DNA of 64,000 bases from Dirofilaria immitis (taxonomy: Eukaryota; Nematoda; Chromadorea; Rhabditida; Onchocercidae), in NCBI GenBank assembly GCA_024305405.1, contig JAKNDB010000092.1:250001-314000 (forward strand), given 5' to 3'. This document shows positions 39,581-50,737 of this stretch, piece by piece (positions within the stretch are counted from its first letter, which is position 1; each line of letters begins with the position of its first letter). The notes beneath the pieces were generated by a model, which was not told the DNA's origin, ran no database searches, and saw nothing but the letters and a program-made list of their open reading frames with translations. The translations under genes were made by a program, and so were the position numbers.

Positions 39581-42021
39581 TCATTTTTCACTACTATCTT
39601 CCATCACCATTTCTTGAATCCATGGATGCTTCAAGACGTCCGCTAACGGTAAACGTTTCGTAGGATCTATTTGTAAAAGCTAAAAATTTAATTAAATATC
39701 AGAAAAAAATATTATTTTGAAACTATAAAATCGTATTAGAACATATTCAGAATGATTTCATATGTAGACAACAATAATTTCTATTTATTTATTTATTTAC
39801 TTCATTCTTTTTTACATGATTCATTTTATTATGCAAAATACTGAATTTTATTACTATCAGATTTAAGAAAAAAATGAACTTTCATCATCTGTTTTTTTCT
39901 TTTTTTTTTGCAATGAAAAATTCATATTTCAAAATAGAAAAAATGAGATATGAAATGAGGCTTAATATGATAATGCTAAATATCACGCCAAAATAATGAA
40001 ATATTGGATATTACGCTCAAGTGATTTATTTAAAAAAGGATGAAAAAAAAATGGGTAAAAACAAACACGTGATATGAGATCTTTTGCACCATTTGGTACA
40101 TTATCAGGTATAGTATACCTACAATTTCGAATATTGTCAAGTGTAAGTTCCACTGTCTGGAAAATAGAAAAAATTTATGATATCAGTATTAGGCAAATAA
40201 GATAGATATGTAAAATGTAATTTTAATTAGGATAATTTTATAAGCTTTTTAATGTCATATAATTTTAGTATTATAATATATCGGAAATTAACAATATTTA
40301 ACACTACTTTATTTTAGGAATGTCTTAATCCTATTTCATCTAATCTTTTCCAAATTATCATTTATTGATTAAATTTATCAATAGCTTTTAATGGATCTAG
40401 TTAAAGGCAGATATGATTTTATATGATATATGATATGATAGAATAGGATAGAATGGAAAATTTTTAATCAGACATACCTTAGCTTCAAATGCAGGTTTAC
40501 CAACTAAAAATTCATACAACATAACACCCAACGACCAATTATCAACTTTAGAATCATGTGTTTTTTTCTGGAGCCATTTCTGGTGCTAAATAATCCAATG
40601 TACCACAAACAATATTTCGCCTTAAAAAAGCAAAAAAATGATGAATAAATATTTGAAAAGAATTTCAAAAAATTTCAAATATCTCTAAAGTATGATAGTA
40701 ATAAATGATAAATATAAATTTGAACTATCAAAATATTAAAGAGACATTTGAAGTTAATCAAATATTAAAATATAAAATCGATAAATAAATAAATGGGCTG
40801 AACTGAATTTTCTTTTCCTTAAAGAAAAAACTATTTTTGGAAGAAAAATAAATTATTAGATTTTAATAAATAAAATAAGTTAGAAATTTTAAAATTTAAT
40901 AAATTTAATCAATCAGTAACATTAAATATATTTTAATAATTTTTCGAGAGTAAAAAAAATTGTATATATATATATAAGTAATGATTATAGCGTTTACCTT
41001 GATGAAGGCTCATGTACTGACCATCCAAAGTCTGATATTTTTAAATTATTTTTGCACTGATTAAGATATTTTCAGGTTTTAAATCACGATGTATTACTTT
41101 TCGTTGTTGACAATATTCCATAGCTGATGTTAATTGCTGCATATATTTAGCAGCTAATTTGGGTGGGAATGTTTTCATCTAAATTAAAATTTATTTTATG
41201 CCTTAAAAAAATTATTATATTCCTGATTTCTAAAATAAGTTATGATGAAATAATTCATCAAACTTTTTCTTCAATTTGAAAATGTAAACAAGAAGATGTG
41301 AAACAGAATAGATTGAACTTGAAATAGTCCATCGATACCACTTGAAGATGTTGAAAGAGATTTCCTTTGGGAGCAAATTCTAACACCAAATAAACGCGAT
41401 CTTCATCATGGAAATAACCATATAAGCGAAGAATATTTGGATGCCTATAAATTTAAATTCGATAATTTAATTAAATTTTAAGTTATAATTGAAAAAGGAA
41501 AAATTTAAATTTATTCTTATACATATATATTATCAATACAAATATATCAATAACGGTGAATTATCAATTTTATGGTAAAAAATTATCAATTCGAATGAAA
41601 TTATTAAACATTGAAATATTCTTATATACTTCTCATTTCTTATTGTTGCATTAAGTAGAATTAAATTATTAATAATATGCTAATAATACAAGCATAAATA
41701 CCTTCCTTGAATGATATGAAATTTTAATTTTAATTTGAAATACTACCTTAAATGATATTGAATTTCAATTTCACGCCGTAACTGTCGTTTCAAATTACTT
41801 TCCTCCAATTGAGCTTTGTATACAGCTTTAATAGCAACCACAAATTTGGATTCAATTTCTCGAGCCAAATATACATTGCCAAATCTACCTTTACCTAATT
41901 GTCGACCAATTTCGAAATCACCTAATGACCATTTACGCATTCTCGGTCGTATATTAGTAATCGTACTAAGCATGGTTGTCGTAGGATTTCTATCATCTTT
42001 ACTTGTTGATTGTTCATCCAT
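39581..42021 (-). CDS. Diverged Aurora-family Ser/Thr protein kinase (AIR-1/AIR-2-like), 6 exons, two homopolymer frame breaks
   Basis: Aurora kinases drive chromosome segregation, spindle assembly and cytokinesis. Minus-strand exons are 42021-41747, 41444-41342, 41178-40998, 40620-40478, 40156-40067 and 39679-39581. About 296 residues are expected, near the usual Aurora B length. The start is the ATG at 42021, giving a short N-terminus before [20 protein letters not shown]. Visible motifs are the glycine loop GKGRFG, VAIK lysine, RREIEIQ helix-C Glu, [10 protein letters not shown] loop, DFGW and [11 protein letters not shown]. Differences from typical Auroras are Ile in place of the activating T-loop Thr (RRNIVCGT), AVYK after VAIK, Asn in APKGNLF where Glu is usual, and VDNW for VDLW. 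Two run-length faults break the frame: the T run at 41049-41053 is one short, and the T run at 40561-40567 is one long. Allowing for both, every exon phase closes. Family assignment is firm; AIR-1 versus AIR-2 is not decided. Confidence 0.94.
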
Positions 42022-43960
42022 AGCATTCTTCAAAAACAGAATAAATAAAACGACCGTTTTTGCTAAGTTCATAATTTCATAAAAATCTTAAAAATCTTGA
42101 TCTCAATCAGAATGATATCAAATCGAATTATATGTCATATAATATATAAATTATCAAATTGAAATATGAATGGATAATTTTTAATTTAAAGGGATGAATT
42201 ATAAAACAATAATAAAATTAGCCCTTTTTCAACCTTATTTATAAATGTCAATACCTATACATTCATAAAAACGACTTGTAATTTAGGCGTAGTGGAATAC
42301 TAGATGATAATAGATAAGAGAAAAATTTGCAGCACTAATAATGATAATAGATAAGAGAAAAATTTGCAGCACTAATAAAGATCTACCATTTGTCCAAAGA
42401 TCATTAAGATATCTGAAAGAAAAATCTGGAAAAAAATTCAGCATTTTTCATAAATCTTAATTGCCTCAAGTATTCATTATATTCTTACATTTTCATTTCA
42501 TATAAATTTTTTAAATTTGTTATATTTGAATCTATTTATAGTAGTACTATAAGTAAATATACGTATAATCAATGTAGAAGATATACCATTTTCATTTTAA
42601 AGAAGTAAAACAATCAATGATTCGTTTTTTAGAATTAATTTGAAACTTTTTATATTTTTTAATTTATCAGTTTATATCAAACATTCTGAGTTCAATATTT
42701 CAGTCACTTCCAGAGGTGCAAAATTCAGATACAGGTAAACAATCTTCTAGATGTTTCTTTTCCAATATATCAAAATATATTAATAAAAATGATAAATGTT
42801 ATAACAATATTACATCATTTTTTATCGGTATTGTGAGAAATTTCTTCAAAATAAAATCGAACATTCGAGAAAACATGAAGACTTTCAACGTTTCCTGCGT
42901 TGAATTAGCATATTTTTAAACATTACACTGTCTGATGTATGATATTATTATAATGCAATATAAATTTGATAATGTAAATGTTATTATCTGATATCATCCG
43001 GATGTCTACTTCAATGATTCGAAAGTCAAGAATCACCATGACCTAAGAGATAAAAGATTAAAATTAATTCCAAGCATGGATATGCGTTAATTCATAAATT
43101 GCATCAACAAGAAATAGATGAGTAATAAGTTTATTCCAAAACTGTTACGATTAATGCCCATGTTTAATTTTATTTAACCCTGTAAATGATGCAATGCAAA
43201 ATTAAATGGCACTAGTAATTAGGAATATAATTATGAATAACTGAAATTAAACGATATCATTAATTCTCGAAATTTACTAACAAAATTTTAAATTCATTTT
43301 TCTTTATCTAAAAGTATTTTGTCAAATAAAATTTTTGATACGAAAAAAAACTTTCTTTTAATATCAAATATCGGTCGCTTTAACCGAAATATATCATTTA
43401 TTATTCACTGGACTAAGGAATAATATAATGATACATTGTTTCGATATCAAAACAATTCAGAAAAAGAATTCTGAAGAAAAAGAAAATCGAAAAGTTTTCT
43501 AAATCTTTCAAAATGGTTAAACAAATAGCACACCACTATAATAAATAAAACAAAAACCAATCAATAGTTTTAGTTAAATTTTAAGAATAAAGCATAACTT
43601 TTCATTATGGTAGACGAGAAAAAGAGATAAGCCTCAAAATTATATCGCGAAATTTAATCATACGGTTAAAAAATAGCCATCAGATCAAGAAAATATTCAA
43701 ATCTTGGCATGTTTTAACGCCTCGATAATCATATACGGGCTAATACATTAAAAATGATAATAGCATTAAACAAAAATAATTTAAGAGATAAAAATAATTT
43801 TCGAAGGATAAAAGAAAATATATTACATCAAAATAAAATATACAAAAAATTATTGCTTAAATTGTTAAAAGTAATTTTGTCCTGAAAATACGATCTAATA
43901 AAATAAAATACATCTTTAAATACTCAAATTTTCAGGTCAATCAAGATGAGAATCCGTTTC
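42022..43960. other. Intergenic, upstream of the kinase
   Basis: No supported exon. It contains the kinase promoter side and one exact 37 bp tandem duplication (42,306-42,378). A 67-codon plus-strand frame at 42,716 shows no recognisable family and is probably chance. Confidence 0.6.
42306..42378. repeat. Two-copy 37 bp tandem duplication
   Basis: GATAATAGATAAGAG through GCAGCACTAATA is repeated at 42,306 and 42,343 with essentially no change. It lies about 285 bases upstream of the kinase start codon, so it may be in its promoter or 5' leader. Confidence 0.93.
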
Positions 43961-44124
43961 AGTAAGAATTCATCCATCACTTTTACCTTCCAAAGACTGA
44001 TCTTTTCTGCCTTCATAGTCAATAAATGCGACCTATAAAACAGTGAGCCCTATGTTTATGCTCAGGATTTACTTTAATCTTACACGAAATATAAAATTAT
44101 CAAAGCAAGAGAAGAGAAATTATT

Positions 44125-44529
44125 CTACCTATTATTCGGGGAGTTATCATCTTCTGATTCGCTATCGAGAATTGTTGAATGAATCGCGGAATCATCATCT
44201 GATTCACTATCCAAAACTATTGGCTGAACTGTCCTTGGACGTCTGAAAAAAAACCATTTCCTCAATTTCAACTTTTATAACAACAAATCTATAGCAAAAG
44301 ATCTGTACAATAATCAATGCACGGCAAATGGTAATTCAGAGTAAGTGAAGATCAAACGACTTGTTTGCGTTTCAGAATTATTCATTTTCTACAAATAAAT
44401 TTTTTCGCTATAAACAAATGCTTCAAGAATTTTTTCAAACTCTTCTTTCAAACTCAAAACTTCTAAACAAAAGTAACAATAAAAACCATTGAATTTTTAT
44501 TGTTTATTTACATATATTCATCATTATCA

Positions 44530-44606
<77 letters not shown>

Positions 44607-45640
44607 TCCTATTCTATTAATATCATAAATGTACTACAACATTAAACTTAATGTTAACGTATTAACCAAAAATTATCCATATAATCTTGTACTTTTTCTA
44701 GGATTTTTCAGTTGAATAAAAAAGATTTTTTCCTTTGTTTTTAACTATGCATAAAAATCTATTTTTGTAATTTATCTTCAAAAAACAAGGAAGGAAACAA
44801 AAAAGAGAAAGAGAAGATACGCTTTATAGTCATCAAGAAATGGGTTCAGAAATGCAAGTGAATCGAAATATTTTGCGCATGAACTCCTCAAAGGGGTGTA
44901 CCCTGGATTCTTCTCAACGTCCTATCTCGAGTATAGGCAAACTTTAATTTATTCCATCTCCTGCGACATCCATCATCTGAAATATTAAGTGATAATATGT
45001 TTCAAATAACATTTTTAGCATAGGGAAACAGTTCAAAGGGATTTATTAACGCTGATCATTGCAGAACTACTTTTCTCATAAAACATCATTTATATATATA
45101 GATGATGATAAACAATAAAAATCATTAAATTTTTATTGTTATTTTTATTTGTGTTGTTTGCTGAAGTTCGATAATGATCCTTCTGCAGGTTCAATATATA
45201 TATATATATATATAGCACAGACATATTCAACCTAGTTACTTACATTTATGTACATATTCAGTTTGGTTACTCACAAATTAAAGCTAACCAGTGATACATC
45301 GAGCGACATTTATTTATATAAATATCATATTTTTCTTTCTTTGTTTTTTAACTATGCTTAGAAATCTGTTTTTTTTTCTTGATATGAATTTGTCACACCA
45401 TACATTATTTTCGGCATCATTTGTCTGTAAACGAGTAGATTTAGATTAGATAAAATTCTTCATAAAAATAAAAGAACAGTTACCGTTGATATCATGACCT
45501 CGTTGTTGCATACATTTTGCAATGGCTTGCCAAGCTTTTTCACGTCTTGAACCGCGTTTCTGATAACCCTTCATACGTATATCATAAATTATAGGATGTG
45601 CTTTTACTACTTCGATGAGATCGTCGAAAATCGTCGACAT
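44125..45640 (-). CDS. MADF-domain (Myb/SANT-like) DNA-binding protein, 3' structure unresolved
   Basis: The first exon (45640-45484) starts at the ATG reading MSTIFDDLIEVVKAHPIIYD and continues through a basic WQAIAKCMQQRG segment. It splices in phase 1 to an exon starting at 44976, which adds CRRRWNKLKFAYTRDR. Together these match the MADF pattern of spaced Trp and basic residues (LI..V..HP.IYD, W..IA, C..RW..L). MADF proteins bind DNA and often act as transcriptional regulators. A further candidate exon at 44242-44125 gives an acidic, Ser-rich tail (VLDSESDDDSA) ending in a stop. It does not join in frame to the only clear donor near 44902, so an exon or a base is missing. Another possible last exon lies at about 43,985-44,032. 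The start and the domain are fairly sure; the C-terminus is not. Confidence 0.65.
44531..44602. repeat. (TTA)n trinucleotide microsatellite in an intron
   Basis: A pure TTA run of about 24 units, apparently inside an intron of the MADF gene. Confidence 0.95.
45191..45214. repeat. (TA)n short microsatellite
   Basis: About eleven TA units in the MADF intron. Confidence 0.85.
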
Positions 45641-47137
45641 AGTAAAAACTAAAATAAAACAATAGCTAACTAGCAAAGTTATCTTACGAACAAAAAACGA
45701 CAAATTTCTAACTGCGTGGAAAAAAATAAATTGCAAGATACAAAAGACTTATATTAAAGACTCAATTTAGGTTCGATTTTTTGATGAATTTTTCAATCTT
45801 TTCGATCGATATTATTACTCTAAACAATGAGCTAGTATTGGTACTTATTGTATGCTATAATAGCTAAAAATAAGATTGATTATTCCATTTGAAGAAGAAG
45901 TATAAGGATAATAATAATACGTAGTATATGAATTGTATTCCAGGAAATTAGGTTAATTGAACTTAGTAAGCTTAAATTGAGCAATATCACTCCATAATTG
46001 GAAAACTTAAAAAGGAAACTTAGTATACCAAACATTTTTTAAAAAATGAAAATTATTAGTTAAAACCAGAATTTATCTCTAATGAAACATTTCTATTTCA
46101 TTTGCAAATATTCTAACACGAATTATTCCATAAAACTAGGTATATAAAAACAAAACAAAATCCGATATGAAAAATATATGCAATATTAATCCAATTAATA
46201 AATAATCTATGTATTCATCCGAAATTTAAAAATTGACAATTCAAGGAAATCCGCTTATTCAAAACTTAATTATAAAAAGAATGACTCGTCTCTTGGTCCA
46301 ACCTTCTTATCTTTCAAAAAATAATATTCTCTTTAATACTTTCAAATAGAACTAATTTTTAGACTGTCTTTCTATTTCAGGCTATAACAAGTTCTGCTAT
46401 ACATCAAGATCCACCAGCCGTATATTTGCAACCGTATATATACAGAACTTTGAAATGGATTCCGGCAAAGCAAAAGTTTAAAACCCCAACAAGTCTGAAA
46501 ATACTATGCATAAATCCAAAATCGATACATTTATACGAAACTCTATGATCCAGCTAAACGACAAATCTTCCGATAAAATGAATGCATTATCTGAATTTGA
46601 TATTCGCTATTACAATTAGTGAATGTTTTCTCTAGACAACCGTCAACTCAGCAAAGAGAAATCCATCAATATTATTCACTGCTGAAATATGCCTCCAGAA
46701 CTTTAAATTCCAGAAATTCTAAATTTCAAAAGTGTAAATTTCTTAATAAATATTCTATACTTGCTTGGAATCACGTTAATTTGATGAATCCAGTTCTTAC
46801 TTAAAAACGAGTAGTCCTACTATCAAAAATGTGTACCCAGCAAAGATGATTAATAAGCTTTTTCTTCTCGAGAAAAATGAAATACCGGTAATATAAACGT
46901 ATTTCGAAGATATACTTCCCGATAACAAAAACTCTTTTTATTATCACGAAAAAAAATTAATATCGTTATTCATAAAAGCGCATGTTTTCAGCTGATAACA
47001 ATAAAATCCAGAAAAAATCAGCTGGCAACAAAAATTTGAATTAAAAACATTCAGATGATTTACAATCATAACGCAAATTTTAAAGAAAAGATTTTAGTAA
47101 ATTTTCTGCCTCATATATCACGTCATTATGAATTTTG
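45641..47137. other. Intergenic between the MADF gene and hnRNP K
   Basis: No confirmed gene. One plus-strand open stretch at 46,381-46,549 follows a good acceptor (TTTCTATTTCAG) and reads 55 codons to a stop. It has no recognisable family and no visible partner exon. A 61-codon frame at 46,619 is similarly unsupported. Confidence 0.55.
46381..46549 (+). other. Orphan candidate exon after a strong splice acceptor
   Basis: After a TTTCTATTTCAG acceptor, the frame beginning with Ala-Ile-Thr-Ser-Ser runs 55 codons to a TGA with mixed, non-repetitive composition, including PPAVYLQPYIYRTLKWIPA. I recognise no family and see no upstream exon that would join it. It may be chance. Confidence 0.25.
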
Positions 47138-50100
47138 CTATATTTCATTCAAATATCTTCGTCCCGCAACGGACTGGCGAACACTGAAATGGATATAATT
47201 AATTAATTTATTAGCAATATCACCATTTACACATGTAAAAAAAACAGTGAAAATTTACAATGAAATAAGGTAATATGGTATCCGTGATATTACTGATCCT
47301 AGCTTTACCTTTAGATGAAATCTACATGCTCTAATCTTTTGATAAGACGTCACAGAAGCTTGAATTGCTCAATAATTTTTATCACACGCCTAAATCATAC
47401 ATGTTCTTTAATCCTACTAAAACTAATACTAACCACTGCTGCAACAAATACTGGGCTGTTTGTATAGCTGTTGAGGTACCAGTAATTGTTATGATGCGCT
47501 CGCCAGATTCTTGCTGCGGCCCCACAACAATTTGAGCTCCCGATTCTTCACGTACTCTATTAATTCGCTCACCGCCTTTACCAATTATGGTACCACCAAG
47601 CTCATTTGGTATTGTCACCTAAGGGAATTCTTTTTTTTTTCTACGGGAATGAATGGCAATGAACTTTTAAAATGCACAATTACTGAACTGGAATAAAAAT
47701 CTTATCTTTATATCAACCTGAGTGCTTTCTTCCGGTCCCATATATGGTGGTAACGCAACAGCTGATAGTGGACCACGTCCGCCCATCTGTCGTGGAAAAT
47801 TGCGACCATAATTACCGTATGAAGTCACTGCCATTGGTCCACGAATCATCGGGCCGCGATAGTTACGATCCGGCGGATAGCCACCATATTCAGCTGAGTA
47901 GCTTGGATCGTAAAACATTGATTCGTATGGTTTTGTTATTCCTTTAATTGGAATCTGAAATCGCAAATTGCTTTTGTCGACAAACTTTGCAATAGCTCAC
48001 GAAAATTTCAGGAGAAAATAACAAACTTAGATATCCCCTCAGGATAGCTGGAGTACGTAATAAAGCAGTTATATTCAGTAAAGCGAATGATTAGAGAAAT
48101 TATGGGATGAAACGTCTGCAACCTATTCTCAAACTTTCAATGTATGACGTCTTGCTTGCTTGAATGAAGACTAGTTCCTGCTGAAGTTTCCCTCAGGAGA
48201 ACTGGAGTACGTAATAAAGCAGTTTATAACAAGCTTAGACCTAAAATAATTCTCGCTTTGCGCTAAACTCATTTTGTATTTTGATAAAGAAACTAAGTTG
48301 ACATGCAAAATTCACTGAAAGAATTAGTTATTAAAAAAATTTTTTATCATCAATAAAATCTGCAAAACTATACCTCTTTAAGCATGTTCATGATATGATT
48401 CACACAGGCTATTATTTTATCGGGAGCTCCCTTGATTGATACGACGCGCTCTGTAGATTGAGGTGGACATTGTGCAAATACCTAAAATTCTATTATATTA
48501 TAATAAAACATTCAAAAAAAAATGTCCACCAGCATGAATTAATTCACGAAACGATAATTTTATAACTAGAATATTAACAAGACATGATAATGGCTTGCGA
48601 CAGTGCTTATGAATAAAAAATGAATTTTAAGTTAACAAATGGACAATAAATAATTCAAACTATATCTTCCCAGTATTCATAAAATTAATATCTAAAATCT
48701 TTATGTTTTCTATCTAAAAAATAATATGTAAAGCTACCTTCATTTGTACACCAAGTTCTTCCTTCATCTCTTTAATTTTCGATCCTTGACGTCCAATAAC
48801 AGCGCCAGCATGTGATGAATGAACCAAAACGCGAAGCTCTATTGGACGATTAGAATCTCCTCTCGACTCTAAAATGATCTTTTGATTTTTCTTTTAAATC
48901 CCTCTTCCAAAGGATGAATTATCATAGCTATTTAATAAGACGTGAGATAAACATATTTTGTTTGCCTCACAGGAATAATTTTAAGTCCTTAGAATGCTTA
49001 TTGTGTGATCTAACAAAATTTAACTACAAACACCTTGTATCTCTATCGATATTTAATACTTGAAGGAAATGAAATATGAATTAAAATGAAATTATTAACC
49101 GCTCTATTATCACATACTGAAATACTAAAAAAACCAACGGTAAAATACTAACATCATCAAGTTTCGGAATAATTTCGTTAACAATTGCGAGTACATTGTC
49201 GATTTTCGCAACAATGGTGGCAATTCTGAAAAGAATGAAATAATAAAATGAGAATTTCTAAATTTCACAATATAATCTCATTTTTATTGCTTTCCAAAAA
49301 TCTTCCCTGATTAAAGCATTTAATTTCTCTTAAGTTAATTTTGCACTCTCTGGTTTAAATATATTCTAAAGTATACCTTACAGTGGTTTCGTATACATAA
49401 TTTAACAAATGAGAAATAAAGTTCCTCACCGCTCAAATTGTCATCTAACAGAAAAAAGATATGGGAAGACACTTCTAGCGGGGACTTAATTTCGACAACA
49501 AGAAATAATTATTCTCTCCGGATACCCAATGTATTACATTTTCTATTCATGCTGAATACAGCCGAATACTGACCACCGAAAAAGGCCCAGAACGTCAACA
49601 GTCTATCCGGGGATTTCACGATTTCACCGGAAAGAAGAAGGAGAGTTTCCTTGAAAGGATAATTATTGGGAGGTAATTATATACCTGTACTGAGTTAACT
49701 GAACAAACTAAGTAAAAAATTTGTTCCCACTTAATAGTTTTGGAAAGAAGAAAAAAACACAGAAAATTGAGAGACGGGAGCAGGGATTACCGTTCAGGAG
49801 TTTGGCTATCGGGGACTGTGACATTCGCATCGTACTGCAAAGCAAAAGATGAAGTTCTAAATGTGAGAGAAAATAAAAAAATTGAAAACTTTGGGACTGA
49901 AATGGAAATTAGGACAAAGACAGGCAGTTGGTGTTTGGTAGCAGTTTGCTTGACCTTTCACTTAAATTCATAATCCATAAATACATATTGCATCATCCAA
50001 CAACAACAGTGTGTTGCAGGTAAAATTGAAGGAGATCGGGCATCGGGATTGGATATCAGGATTGTGACTGGGAATTAGGGCTGAAAAGAGCGAATTAATC

Positions 50101-50737
50101 AACTGTTTTATATATGATGCATCGATTTTTTCGGGAAATATTTTTCAAGAAAGTAAAACTTCAATCATTTAACTGAAATGATAATTCATTTTGGAATACA
50201 TAACTTCGAACTATTTTACAACTTTAAGAAAAAGAAATTACAAACTAACACGATTACAAAAGCACTTCGAGCACTGACACATCCTGATAATAGTACCACT
50301 AAGCAAATGCCTTTCAAAGGCAGTTCATTATACCAATTGTTAAATTATATGTTTTAACTTGGCACTAAATTGTCGCCTCAGTCGGAATCAAACTGTCCTA
50401 TCGAAATCAAAAACGTATTTTTCAACATTTCATGGCAGTTTTACGACTCGTTCTGCGTAATGTGTCCGACATGTTACGCTGTTTAATATGATATTAAGTT
50501 TTCTAAAAAAAAAAAAAAGAAAAAAAGAAGTCAAACCTCCGATCTTAATCGTTTAATGTTTTCGCCGCCCTTGCCGATGATTCCACCAGCCCCACGACTA
50601 GATACCAATAGTCTTAATTCATATTTGCCAGCTGCTAGAGCTTCTTGATAGCTATCTGGGCGTTGTCGCTTACCGGATTTCGCACTTTCATGATTATCCG
50701 ATGGGCTTAAATCACTATTACCACCGTGGCGTTTCAT
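47138..50737 (-). CDS. hrpk-1: hnRNP K homologue with three KH domains, 8 exons
   Basis: A poly(C)-binding RNA-binding protein that acts in nuclear RNA processing and post-transcriptional control. Minus-strand exons are 50737-50537, 49834-49791 (only 44 nt), 49225-49153, 48866-48738, 48481-48374, 47954-47718, 47618-47434 and 47183-47138. All phases close without any frame fault, giving 340 residues. The start is the first in-frame ATG, reading [12 protein letters not shown]1 spans exons 1-3 with GIIGKGG; KH2 spans exons 4-5 with AVIGRQG; KH3 is in exons 7-8 with TIIGKGG. Between KH2 and KH3, exon 6 is Gly/Tyr/Pro/Arg-rich ([15 protein letters not shown]) and opens with PIKG, as in vertebrate hnRNP K. 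The C-terminus reads AQYLLQQCVRQSVAG. The exon 4 acceptor is TTTTAGAG, with a second AG two bases upstream that would shift the frame. Identification is firm. Confidence 0.95.
48037..48227. repeat. Two ~36 bp direct repeats in hnRNP K intron 5
   Basis: Copies at 48,037-48,072 and 48,191-48,227 share CCTCAGGA, then CTGGAGTACGTAATAAAGCA and GTT. They differ at only a few bases and are 154 bases apart, inside one 419-base intron. Confidence 0.9.

Noticed and set aside
41816..42082. 88-codon plus-strand frame
   Set aside because: It is the antisense shadow of Aurora exon 1, whose frame carries clear kinase motifs.
42716..42919. 67-codon plus-strand frame upstream of the kinase
   Set aside because: No recognisable domain, no splice context and AT-rich composition; most likely chance.
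47511..47947. Plus-strand frames of 61 and 67 codons
   Set aside because: They are antisense to hnRNP K exons 6 and 7, which carry the Gly-rich linker and KH3.
49730..49975. 77-codon plus-strand frame
   Set aside because: It overlaps the 44 nt hnRNP K exon on the opposite strand and has no recognisable family.
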